NCBI RefSeq assembly: GCF_003259335.1 | Contig: NZ_QLLL01000002.1 | Location: 434,001 to 498,000, forward strand | DNA from: Chitinophaga skermanii | Lineage (GTDB): Bacteria > Bacteroidota > Bacteroidia > Chitinophagales > Chitinophagaceae | Direction of reading: 5' to 3' | DNA: 64,000 bases | In this document: piece after piece, positions 42,748-51,753 of the stretch | How positions within the stretch are numbered: position 1 is the first letter of the stretch | How the letters are laid out: each line of letters begins with the position of its first letter | Translations under genes and position numbers: made by a program | The notes under the pieces: model-generated | Seen by the model: only the letters and a program-made list of their open reading frames with translations | The model's database searches: none | What the model was told of the DNA's origin: nothing

Positions 42748-45700
42748 ATGTTAGAAATTCTCATCAAGAAAAAACGACCCAAATCAAAGGTCATTTTGGC
42801 CTTATTAACGCTCGTTTGCGTGGAAGGAACCGCCGCCAACCTTTCGCATGAACAGATTCGCGACGAGCGTTTAGAAGTTATCCTGCGCAAGATGGAACAG
42901 AAGTTTAACGTAGTATTCGTGTACGATGCTGCCGTTATTAACCGCGAGATGAATGTAGAAGTAAAACTTGACAATGTTTCGATCGACCAAGCGCTGAAGC
43001 AATTGGCTGCGAAAGGCATCCAAGCGAAGAAAGTAGGCGATAAAATTGTATTAACCAAGCAAGCTCCTGTTGCAGCTGTTGAACAACAAGTGAAAACAAT
43101 CACTGTAAAAGGGCATGCAAGGGTAAAAGCTGAAAACGGCGAGATTAGTACCCTGCCTGGGATTACGATTCTTGAAAAAGGCAATCCCAAAAACGGTACA
43201 GCTACAAATGCTGCCGGCGAATTTAGCATTACCGTGAAAGAAGATGCCACCTTGGTATTTTCCATGGTAGGTTACAAACCCCAAGAAGTAAAAGTTGCCG
43301 GTGCCTCTTCTTCCTTGAACATTACGCTAGAAGAAAACGTAACCACCCTCAGCCAAGTAGTTGTTACAGGTTACCAAACGATCGACCGCAAACTCTTCAC
43401 GGGTTCTGCCGCGCTCTTGAAAGGCAGCGATGCGAAGCGCGATGGTGTTCCCGATGTAAGTAGAATGTTGGAAGGCCGTGTTGCCGGTGTATCGGTACAA
43501 AACGTATCAGGTACTTTCGGTGCCGCTCCTAAAATTCGTGTACGTGGCGCTACCTCTATTACCGGTGATAACAAACCACTTTGGGTAGTAGATGGTGTGA
43601 TCTTAGAAGATGTGGTGAACGTATCGAATGAACAATTATCTACCGGTGATCCTACCACGTTAATCGGTTCTTCCGTAGCCGGTTTGAACGCCGATGATAT
43701 CGACAATTTCCAAATCTTGAAAGATGCCGCTGCAACGGCTATGTACGGCGCCCGCGCTATGAACGGGGTCATTGTAATTACTACGAAGAAAGGTCGTTTA
43801 GGTAAACCTGTTGTGTCTTACACCGGTAACTACTCTACTTACCTGAAACCCACATATAACGATTTCAACATTATGAACTCGGCCGACCAAATGAGCTTAT
43901 ACCTCGAATTGGAACGCAAAGGCTGGTTAAACTACGCGGATGTTGCCCGTAGAGCAAACGGTGGTGTGTTTACCAAAATGAGCGATATGATTACTGCCGG
44001 CCCAGATGTTCTTTTAAATACACCCGAAGCCAAATCGGCCTACTTGCAACGTTATGCGCGTGCGAATACCGATTGGTTCGACGTATTGTTCAACAATTCT
44101 TTCATGCAAGAACACTCCCTGAGCGTTTCATCTGGTTCTGATAAATCACAGTTGTATTTCTCTTCCAGCTTCTTGAATGATAATGGTTGGACGATTGGTG
44201 ATAAAGTAAAAAGATACACCGGTAATGCCCGTGCGAACTTTAATTTAACAGATAAATTAGCCATCGGCTTAATTGCCCAAGGTTCTGTGCGTGAACAACG
44301 TGCACCAGGTACTATTGGCCGTGTAAGTAACCCAGTAGAAGGTAAATACGATCGTGATTTCGATATCAACCCATTCAGCTATGCGTTGAATACCAGTCGT
44401 ACCATGACGCCGTACGATGAAAACGGTGACTTGGAATACTTCAGAAGAAACTACACAAAGTTCAACATCATCAACGAATTACAGAATAACACCTTGGATT
44501 TGTCGATGTTGGATTTCAAGTTACAAGGTGATTTGAGTTATAAAATCACGCCACACTTAAAATACAGCTTCTTAGGTTCGTTCCGCTATGCGAAAACAAA
44601 CCGTGAACACAAAGTGCGCGAAAACTCGAACATGGCCATGGCCTACCGTGCAGCCGATGATGCAACCATCCGTGCGAATAATAAATTCTTATACCGCAAC
44701 CCCGATGATCCAGAAGCTGAGCCAATTGTAGTATTACCTTATGGTGGTTTCTACAATACAACCGACGATTACTTGGTAAGCTACAACATGCGTAACACCT
44801 TAGAGTGGACACGTACTTATAACAACACGCACACTTTCTTACTCTACGGTTCGCAAGAGGTGCGCCTAGCTGATCGCCAGAATAAATTCAATTATGGCTA
44901 TGGCTACCAATTCGATAAAGGTGGTGTACCCTATGTTGATCCTAACATTATTAAACAAGCCATTGAAGGCAACTTTGACTTCTATGGTATGAGTATGAAC
45001 TACGATCGTTTCATTGCTTGGATGGCAAACGGTGCATATTCTTACAAAGGTAAATATGCTTTGAATGCTACGGCACGTTATGATGGTTCTAACTTGATGG
45101 GTAAATCGCGAAATGCTCGTTGGTTGCCTACTTGGAATATCTCCGGTTCTTGGAACATTGATACGGAAGATTTCATGAAACAACAACAAACGATCAACCG
45201 CTTAACCTTGCGTGCTACGTATGGTTTAACGGCGAGTGTGGGTAGAGCTACCAACTCTAGTTTAGTCTTGAAAAGCGGTCGTGCTAACAGGCCTTACTTA
45301 CCAGAAGTTGAATCGATCATTCGATTGGCTAACTTAGAAAACAGCGAGTTAACATGGGAAAAGCAATACGAAACCAACGTTGGTTTTGATGCAGGTTTCT
45401 TCAACGAACGCCTTACGTTAACGGTTGATGGTTACTTAAGAAATGGTTTCGATTTGATTAGCCCGATGCGTACTTCCGGTTTAGGTGGCGAGTTTGTGAA
45501 AAATGCAAACTATGCAGATATGGAATCACGTGGTATCGAGGTTACACTCGGTTCTTCCGTTATTAAACGCAAAGATTTCAGCTATAGAACCCAAGTAACC
45601 TTCGCTTACAACAACCAAAAAATTACCAAGTTAAAAAGCAACCCAAGCGTGTGGGAATTAGTAGTACCAGATGGAGGTCCTAATGAAGGCTACCCTTACC

Positions 45701-46356
45701 GTGGTTTATTCGGTGTAGAAGTTGCTCATTTGGATAAGTCGACCGGTATTCCTGTATTCATCAACGAAAAGGGAGAAGAAAGTATTAACGTAAACTTACA
45801 AAGCCAAGAAACCAAGTACCTCAAATACCTCGGTCCTGTTGATCCAACCATCACCGGCGGTTTCTACAACTCTGTGAACTATAAAAACTTGACTTTATCT
45901 GCCTTGGTAACTTTCAGTGCCGGTAACAAAATTCGTTTGAACCCTGCATTTGATCAACGCTATACCGATTTGAACGCTGCACCACGCGAGTTCCTCGATC
46001 GTTGGGAAAACTTGTTGGATGAAAAAGTAACAGGTATTCCATCTGTAGTAGATGTTCGCCACTTTAGCGGCTTAGGTGGTTATTCGCCTTATAGCATTTA
46101 CAACTACTCTGATGCACGTATTGCCGACGGCGGATTTGTTCGCTTGAAACAAGTATCGCTTACCTACATGTTGCCACCGAAATACTTGAGCAAAATCAAA
46201 GCCAATAACTTGTCGATCAGTTTGCTCGCTAACAACCCATGGTTGATTTATGCCGATAAAAACTTGAAAGGACAAGATCCAGAATTCTTTGCATCAGGTG
46301 GTGTGGCATTGCCGATACCGAAGCAATACACCGTTTCATTAAAACTTGCGTTCTAA
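42748..46356 (+). CDS. SusC/RagA-family transporter with STN signalling domain
   Basis: TonB-dependent outer-membrane transporter. After a signal (about residues 10-30) lies an STN domain (about 45-105: RLEVILRKMEQKFNVVFVYD and SIDQALKQLAAKG), then a CarboxypepD_reg-like domain (about 125-205), the plug (about 215-360: GRVAGVSVQN, KIRVRGATSI, LWVVDGV and MNGVIVITTKKG) and a long barrel ending LKLAF. At 1202 residues it is larger than the mannan SusC because of the STN domain, which ties it to the FecR gene immediately upstream. The substrate is unknown; no glycosidase is in this operon, so a peptide, protein-bound or metal-chelate cargo is possible (inference). Confidence 0.96.
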   Translation: MLEILIKKKRPKSKVILALLTLVCVEGTAANLSHEQIRDERLEVILRKMEQKFNVVFVYDAAVINREMNVEVKLDNVSIDQALKQLAAKGIQAKKVGDKIVLTKQAPVAAVEQQVKTITVKGHARVKAENGEISTLPGITILEKGNPKNGTATNAAGEFSITVKEDATLVFSMVGYKPQEVKVAGASSSLNITLEENVTTLSQVVVTGYQTIDRKLFTGSAALLKGSDAKRDGVPDVSRMLEGRVAGVSVQNVSGTFGAAPKIRVRGATSITGDNKPLWVVDGVILEDVVNVSNEQLSTGDPTTLIGSSVAGLNADDIDNFQILKDAAATAMYGARAMNGVIVITTKKGRLGKPVVSYTGNYSTYLKPTYNDFNIMNSADQMSLYLELERKGWLNYADVARRANGGVFTKMSDMITAGPDVLLNTPEAKSAYLQRYARANTDWFDVLFNNSFMQEHSLSVSSGSDKSQLYFSSSFLNDNGWTIGDKVKRYTGNARANFNLTDKLAIGLIAQGSVREQRAPGTIGRVSNPVEGKYDRDFDINPFSYALNTSRTMTPYDENGDLEYFRRNYTKFNIINELQNNTLDLSMLDFKLQGDLSYKITPHLKYSFLGSFRYAKTNREHKVRENSNMAMAYRAADDATIRANNKFLYRNPDDPEAEPIVVLPYGGFYNTTDDYLVSYNMRNTLEWTRTYNNTHTFLLYGSQEVRLADRQNKFNYGYGYQFDKGGVPYVDPNIIKQAIEGNFDFYGMSMNYDRFIAWMANGAYSYKGKYALNATARYDGSNLMGKSRNARWLPTWNISGSWNIDTEDFMKQQQTINRLTLRATYGLTASVGRATNSSLVLKSGRANRPYLPEVESIIRLANLENSELTWEKQYETNVGFDAGFFNERLTLTVDGYLRNGFDLISPMRTSGLGGEFVKNANYADMESRGIEVTLGSSVIKRKDFSYRTQVTFAYNNQKITKLKSNPSVWELVVPDGGPNEGYPYRGLFGVEVAHLDKSTGIPVFINEKGEESINVNLQSQETKYLKYLGPVDPTITGGFYNSVNYKNLTLSALVTFSAGNKIRLNPAFDQRYTDLNAAPREFLDRWENLLDEKVTGIPSVVDVRHFSGLGGYSPYSIYNYSDARIADGGFVRLKQVSLTYMLPPKYLSKIKANNLSISLLANNPWLIYADKNLKGQDPEFFASGGVALPIPKQYTVSLKLAF

Positions 46357-46368
46357 TCAAACAATCAG

Positions 46369-47853
46369 ATGAACATGAAAAAATATGCCCTCTATATATT
46401 AGCCGGTGGAATGGTAGCCGGTACCGGTTGTAAGAAGTTCCTTGAAACAACGCCTGATATGCGTACGGAATTGGATACGCCTACAAAAGTTGCCGAATTA
46501 TTGGCCACTGCATACCCTAAAGGCAACTATATCACCTTCGCTGAAGCCATGTCCGACAACTCGGAAGACAAAGGCACCAACGATGGTACCTTGGTGAATG
46601 TGCAGCCTTGGAGATTTGAAGATGTACAAGATCGTGACCAAGATTCTCCAGATAACTACTGGTTTCAAGCATATTCGGCCATTGCTGCCGCTAACCATGC
46701 ATTAGCCGTAATCAACAAACAAACCGACAAAGCGGCTGCTTACCGTGCATCGAAAGGTGAAGCTTTAGTAGCAAGAGCATACGCGCACTTTATGTTGGTG
46801 ACTTTGTATGCTAAAACATACGATCCTGCTACGGCGGCTTCTTACCCGGGTGTTCCATATATTACCGAACCAGAAACCAAAGTAGTACAGAAATACGAGC
46901 GCAAAACAGTGCAATACGTATACGAACAAATCGAAAAAGACTTGTTAGAAGGTATGCCGTTGATCGACGATAATTCGTACAAAGGTGCTCCTAAATATCA
47001 CTTCACAAAAACAGCGGCTTTTGCCTTTGCTTCTCGCTTTTACTTATTCAAGAAAGATTATGCGAAAGTGTTGCAATACGCGAATGCTGCCTTCCCTAAT
47101 GGTAATATTAAACCTTACTTACGCCAAGTAAACGTAGCATCTGAAAGAAACAAAGAGCCATTGGTAAAACGTGCTGAATACACAAAAGCAACTACGAAAG
47201 CCAACCTTTTGTTAGTGGAAACTACCTCTTGGTGGGCACGTAACTTAAGAGGTTACCGCTATGGTATGAACAGAAATGTGTTAACCAAAACCGCTTGGTC
47301 AAGAGGCGTTAGTGGTGGTTTATGGGGTTTCTCGTTCTACGGATCAGAAGAAACTCTTTTCACACCGAAGTTTGAAGAGCATTTCGTGAAAGAAGACATC
47401 AACGCGAATATTGGTATTGGTGTGAACGTAATTCCTTTGTTTACAGCGGAAGAAGTATTGTTTAACCGTATTGAAGCAAACATTTACTTAGGTGATTATG
47501 CGGCAGTATTGAAAGACATGAATGAGTTCGGTAGCTTACGTTTCATTGTAAACGATACCGACAACCCGAACTACGACCCGGTAAACCACGTGATTACGCA
47601 AGACAAGATTTTGGCTTTTTATAAAACGAATGACATCAAATTGGGCTTCATTAAAACGATTCTTGATTTCAGAAGAACGGAGTTTTTACAAGAAGGTATG
47701 CGTTGGTTTGATATCCTGCGCTACAACTTGCCTGTAGAACACGTTTCTTTCAACCTAAAAGATCGTTATATCCTTGGTCCTGATGATCCGCGTAGGATTT
47801 TGCAGATTCCACAAGAATCCCAATTATCAGGCTTAGAAATGAACCCTCGTTAA
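46369..47853 (+). CDS. SusD/RagB-family lipoprotein
   Basis: Surface lid of the second import complex. The lipobox is GTGC near residue 21. The helical SusD fold shows YWFQAYSAIAAANHALAVI near 102, GEALVARAYAHFMLVTLYAKTYD near 128 and, at the end, EEVLFNRIEANIYLGDY, RTEFLQEGMRWFDILR and RRILQIPQES. The sequence is divergent from the mannan SusD, indicating a different ligand. It starts 12 bases after the SusC stop and shares its transcript. Confidence 0.95.
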   Translation: MNMKKYALYILAGGMVAGTGCKKFLETTPDMRTELDTPTKVAELLATAYPKGNYITFAEAMSDNSEDKGTNDGTLVNVQPWRFEDVQDRDQDSPDNYWFQAYSAIAAANHALAVINKQTDKAAAYRASKGEALVARAYAHFMLVTLYAKTYDPATAASYPGVPYITEPETKVVQKYERKTVQYVYEQIEKDLLEGMPLIDDNSYKGAPKYHFTKTAAFAFASRFYLFKKDYAKVLQYANAAFPNGNIKPYLRQVNVASERNKEPLVKRAEYTKATTKANLLLVETTSWWARNLRGYRYGMNRNVLTKTAWSRGVSGGLWGFSFYGSEETLFTPKFEEHFVKEDINANIGIGVNVIPLFTAEEVLFNRIEANIYLGDYAAVLKDMNEFGSLRFIVNDTDNPNYDPVNHVITQDKILAFYKTNDIKLGFIKTILDFRRTEFLQEGMRWFDILRYNLPVEHVSFNLKDRYILGPDDPRRILQIPQESQLSGLEMNPR

Positions 47854-47873
47854 TCCATTCAAAAAGCAACACC

Positions 47874-48728
47874 ATGAAAAAGTACATTGTAGCGATACTG
47901 TCTGTTTGTTTTGCCGCGAGCGTGTTCACTGCTTGTAGTAAAAACGACGACAACCTCGACATCCCGTTGATGTACGAAGGCGATAAATACGCTAAAAACG
48001 CCATCGATACCTTCATCATCAACGAATATATTATCCCGTATAACATCTCGGTGAAATTCCGTTGGGACCCCTTCGAAGTTCCTACCAACAAGTTCTTGGT
48101 ACCGGTAAAAGAAGACGTGGTAATCCCAGTTATGACGATCGTAAAGCAAATTTGGATCAACCCGTACGAGCAAATGCTAGGCAAAGGGTTTATTCAAAAG
48201 TATGCGCCTAAACAGTATGTATTAGTAGGTAGTGCCAACTACAATAATGATGGTACGATTGTATTGGGTGAAGCAGAAGGTGGTAGAAAAATTACCCTTT
48301 ACCAGCTGAATAAATTCGACCGTAAGAATGTGCCTTTTGTGAAACAAATGTTACACACCATTCACCACGAATTTGCACACATCTTACACCAAACCATTCT
48401 ATACCAAAGAGAGTACAAACAAATTACGCCGGGCGGCTATACTGCTACGTGGTATAACACCTCGAATGCACAAGCCTTGGCTTTAGGTTTCATTACACCG
48501 TATGCAAGATCTAACAGCGATGAAGATTTCGTAGAAATGATTTCAACGATGTTGGTAGAAGGTAAAGCGGGTTTTGATGCCATTGTGAACGCACAAACGC
48601 CGGCAGCACGTGATTTATTAAGACGAAAAGAAGCATTAGTTTCTGCGTATATGCTCGACAAATGGAAAGTAGACATTTACGAATTGCAAACCATTACGCA
48701 AGCAGCCATCGCACAAGCCACTAACTAA
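47874..48728 (+). CDS. Substrate import-associated zinc metallohydrolase lipoprotein
   Basis: Lipoprotein with a zincin active site: HHEFAHILHQ near residue 165 gives HEFAH (HExxH). The lipobox is FTAC near residue 21. The protein matches the group described as zinc metallohydrolase lipoproteins encoded beside SusC/SusD genes. It could trim a peptide or protein substrate at the surface before import. The length of 284 is usual. The stop overlaps the next start by one base (TAATG), so translation is coupled. Confidence 0.88.
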   Translation: MKKYIVAILSVCFAASVFTACSKNDDNLDIPLMYEGDKYAKNAIDTFIINEYIIPYNISVKFRWDPFEVPTNKFLVPVKEDVVIPVMTIVKQIWINPYEQMLGKGFIQKYAPKQYVLVGSANYNNDGTIVLGEAEGGRKITLYQLNKFDRKNVPFVKQMLHTIHHEFAHILHQTILYQREYKQITPGGYTATWYNTSNAQALALGFITPYARSNSDEDFVEMISTMLVEGKAGFDAIVNAQTPAARDLLRRKEALVSAYMLDKWKVDIYELQTITQAAIAQATN

Positions 48729-50080
48729 TGAAAACAAGACTTAAATACGTTTGTATGAAAAATATTTTAATCCCCGGTTTGCTGCTCGCTATCATTAGCA
48801 TAACAGCCTGCCGGAAAATCGATAGCGACCCGGTATTCGGTCAAAGACCGGACGAGCGTTTGATGGAAATTCTTGAAAAGGCCGACCAACAACTTAAAAG
48901 CAGTGAATTTGGTTACCAAGCGTACCTCTTCCCTTCTGAAGGTGGTAACGGTGGCTTTGCTTTCTATGTTAAATTCGATCCGAACAACCGTGTGCAGATG
49001 TACAGCGATATTAACGCTAGTACCAGCTCGCAAGTAGGTAGTAGCAGCTACCGCTTGAAAGCCATTCAAACACCTTCGTTGTTCTTCGATACGTATAACT
49101 ATATGCACGTATTATCAGATCCCGACAACCCATTGGGCATTGGTGGCCGTGCAGTAGGTAACTACGGTGATTTCGAATTCTCTATCGATTCTACCAAGGG
49201 CGATACGATTCACCTAACAGGCAACAAACAAAAAAGCCCCTTCGTATTAGTGAAAGCATCCCAAGCAGATGCCAACTTCTACAAGAATAACGGCTTGTAC
49301 AGGTTAGATTCTACCCTGCGCGATTACATGACCAATGCTACATTCCTCTACGTAGAAGATGCTAAATCGGGTAATTATGCCTTTAGCTTGAATGCAGATA
49401 CCAGGGTGGTAAGCTTAAGCCGTGTTGAAGGTGGCGAGGTAGTGAGCCTCAATACAGAATATGCCTTAGCCCCTTACGGCTTGTATTTGAACAAAGCCAT
49501 CACCATTGGCGGTGTTAGCTACCGCTATATTTATTGGGATGCAGCAACAAAAAGCCTGTACTTTAAAAATGGCGATACCCGTATCAATATTAAGAATGGT
49601 ACAACCGCTATTATTCCATTCTGGCGCTATATCGGGGTTGACTTTAACTCGTTGGTGATTAACGATTCGCCGATGGATGGTTGGAGTACCGACTTTACAA
49701 CAAAATGGAATGCAGCACGCGTGGCCATGTTGAATGGTCCGTATACATTGAGAATGGGTTACTTATTCCTCACATTCAATAAGGATGTGAAGTTGATGAC
49801 CATCAACTTGTTCATTTACCAAGGAGCAAACCAGTTCTTAGCAACGTACCCATACAGCTACACGGTTACAGAAGACGGTGTATTCAAATTCAAAAAAGCC
49901 GGCGACCCGAATGGTAACGGTGGATTGATAGCGGCGAATATGGCTCCGCTCTTAAATCACATTGAGAATGATCGCTTCACCACAGATTACTTTATCCACC
50001 CAGTGGAAGGTGTGATGGGTATGATGAAGAGTGTAGAAAACCCAGCATTCAGTTTCTCAACTTATACGACTAATTTCTAG
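48728..50080 (+). CDS. DUF4302 family lipoprotein
   Basis: Surface lipoprotein of unknown function, DUF4302. After the lipobox (ITAC near residue 27 from ATG 48728) the family start DERLMEILEKADQQLKSSEFGYQAYLFPS and the strand-rich GGFAFYVKFDPNNRVQMYSD follow. ATG 48728 overlaps the preceding stop; an inner ATG at 48758 would give a more usual signal peptide and is the alternative. The family recurs beside SusCD and zinc metallohydrolase genes, so it is probably an accessory substrate-binding protein (inference). A perfect hairpin at 50089 follows. Confidence 0.85.
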   Translation: MKTRLKYVCMKNILIPGLLLAIISITACRKIDSDPVFGQRPDERLMEILEKADQQLKSSEFGYQAYLFPSEGGNGGFAFYVKFDPNNRVQMYSDINASTSSQVGSSSYRLKAIQTPSLFFDTYNYMHVLSDPDNPLGIGGRAVGNYGDFEFSIDSTKGDTIHLTGNKQKSPFVLVKASQADANFYKNNGLYRLDSTLRDYMTNATFLYVEDAKSGNYAFSLNADTRVVSLSRVEGGEVVSLNTEYALAPYGLYLNKAITIGGVSYRYIYWDAATKSLYFKNGDTRINIKNGTTAIIPFWRYIGVDFNSLVINDSPMDGWSTDFTTKWNAARVAMLNGPYTLRMGYLFLTFNKDVKLMTINLFIYQGANQFLATYPYSYTVTEDGVFKFKKAGDPNGNGGLIAANMAPLLNHIENDRFTTDYFIHPVEGVMGMMKSVENPAFSFSTYTTNF

Positions 50081-50088
50081 TGAAACAT

Positions 50089-50116
50089 CCCGGAACAGCA
50101 AGCTGTTCCGGGTCTT
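50089..50116 (+). terminator. Hairpin between the two DUF4302-type genes
   Basis: A perfect stem CCCGGAACAG / CTGTTCCGGG with loop CAAG (extendable to 11 bp) is followed by TCTTTCCC. It is probably a partial terminator that lowers expression of the last gene. Confidence 0.75.
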
Positions 50117-50142
50117 TCCCTCGTCAACATAATTGATATACC

Positions 50143-51471
50143 ATGAAAAAATTTCTTTACTTCACCCTCGCTACTGCCCTTGCATTGGGTGCTTGTAGTA
50201 AATCGGAAGACTTCATTATACCGGTAGAAAAATCGTATGCAGATACAGCTGTTAATCTCAGTACTTTCAGTAGCTTACTCAATAGTGCGAAAGATGGTTG
50301 GGCAGTGACTGTGATTCCTAAAGACCACGGTATTTATTCCGCTTACATTCGTTTCGATTCGGCCGCAAAAAGTTTCACCAGCATCACAGAATATGAAACT
50401 AAAACAGCTTCTTCGAAATACGAATTAACCGTTACCGGCCAATTGAATAGCACGCTTACGTTGGCTACCGGTAATTCATTCGAATTACTACCGGTGGAAA
50501 CTACCCGTTCCATTGATGAGAGCTTTAATTTCGTATCGAATGTAAAAGACACTGTACGTTTACGTGGTGCTCGCTACGGCGATGAGTTGATCCTTACAAA
50601 AGCAACCACTGCTGAGCGTACCGCTTACGAAGCGGGGGCATTGAACTCGATGCAACAATTGATTCGTGCTTATTATAACGCTACTTTGTATCCTACCATC
50701 ACTACACCGGGCGGCGAAAAGCAACAGTTAGATTTAAGTCCTACTGCCCGCTTTATTTCCCTCTTCCGCGTAGCGAACAACCTATTAGAACGCGAAGGAA
50801 CAGATATGACTGCTACTTTAAGAGGTATCAAATTCCGTCGACCATTGTTCATTGGTAAGGAAACAGTAAGCGAGTTGTTATTCGATCAAACGGAAGGCAA
50901 CTACTTCACGAATATTGGTACACAAAAGGTATTTTTAGTTGACAATGCCTTACCGAATATTCCTTTACACTTGGCATTGGGTAAATTATACCCAGCCACT
51001 TGGGGTACACCGGATAGAACCTTCTTCCCAGAATATGGCGTTTTACCAGGTAACTCTGTATCATTTAAAACAGCCTATGATAATGCAAAAGCAGCCTTAC
51101 TAGGTATGGGTTTTTCATTGTACGGTATTAACTATACGTTTGTAACAGCTTCTAATATTATGAACGTAGATGTGTTCTTTGTAAGAGGGTCTACTATTTA
51201 CCAAGGTCAGTTTGGCTACAACTACGTAAAAAATGCAAATGGCCAGTTTACGTTTACGGCTCGTCCTTTCACTACGGCTACCATTAGCCAGAATGCGAGC
51301 TTTATAAGATCGGCGATGTTGCCTTATTTGAACGTTTTGGTAGCACAGCCTTATACAGTGGGTTACTACGACGCATATCAAACTTTGGGCACCATGTTGG
51401 CACAATTCAAAGGCGTAAATGATCCTACCATGGAATTCACTGGGTTCTTTGCTTCGGTATTGACCTTGTAA
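50143..51471 (+). CDS. DUF4302-like lipoprotein
   Basis: Lipoprotein (lipobox LGAC near residue 18) of 442 residues that looks like a distant relative of the preceding DUF4302 protein: a similar length, an early LNSAKDGWAVTVIP segment that aligns with the GYQAYLFPS region, followed by strand pairs (GIYSAYIRFDSAAKSFTSITE), and a C-terminal strand-rich domain (GTIYQGQFGYNYVKNANGQFTF type). The role is unknown. It is the last gene of the sigma/FecR/SusCD operon, behind an intra-operon hairpin. The family assignment is by overall resemblance and is less certain than for the previous gene. Confidence 0.78.
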   Translation: MKKFLYFTLATALALGACSKSEDFIIPVEKSYADTAVNLSTFSSLLNSAKDGWAVTVIPKDHGIYSAYIRFDSAAKSFTSITEYETKTASSKYELTVTGQLNSTLTLATGNSFELLPVETTRSIDESFNFVSNVKDTVRLRGARYGDELILTKATTAERTAYEAGALNSMQQLIRAYYNATLYPTITTPGGEKQQLDLSPTARFISLFRVANNLLEREGTDMTATLRGIKFRRPLFIGKETVSELLFDQTEGNYFTNIGTQKVFLVDNALPNIPLHLALGKLYPATWGTPDRTFFPEYGVLPGNSVSFKTAYDNAKAALLGMGFSLYGINYTFVTASNIMNVDVFFVRGSTIYQGQFGYNYVKNANGQFTFTARPFTTATISQNASFIRSAMLPYLNVLVAQPYTVGYYDAYQTLGTMLAQFKGVNDPTMEFTGFFASVLTL

Positions 51472-51753
51472 AAGATAGTTGACCGTCGAAGTACAGGCTC
51501 GGCGGTCCTGGTTTCACCTATTTTTGTTTAGCCCATTTTTACCTTGTAATGGTTCAATCGACGGGCATTTCTACAATCTAACGCCTGGTTTGCAGGGAAA
51601 AAATAAGCCCCGGTATGCTTGCATGCCGGGGTTATTTATTGATAGCCCCTAAACAAAACTTCCTACCGGCTGTTAAATAATCATCCACTCCTCTTCCTCG
51701 GCACAAACATCACGCACCTCATCAGCATTATTCATCAAATAAATTATTCGCTG
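51472..51753. other. Intergenic gap with two hairpins
   Basis: A weak stem GACCGTCGA / TCGGCGGTC (51481-51507) comes directly after the operon, and a strong terminator lies at 51602-51637. The remainder up to ATG 51754 shows no recognisable promoter element. Confidence 0.5.
51602..51637. terminator. Strong terminator after the import operon
   Basis: An 11-bp stem CCCCGGTATGC / GCATGCCGGGG (one T-G pair) is flanked by AATAA and TTATTTATT, so it can act in both directions. Confidence 0.92.

Noticed and set aside
42600-43265. Open frame of 221 codons opposite the SusC-STN gene
   Set aside because: Antisense shadow of a very well supported gene; its translation is Thr/Phe/Ser rich and lacks any motif.
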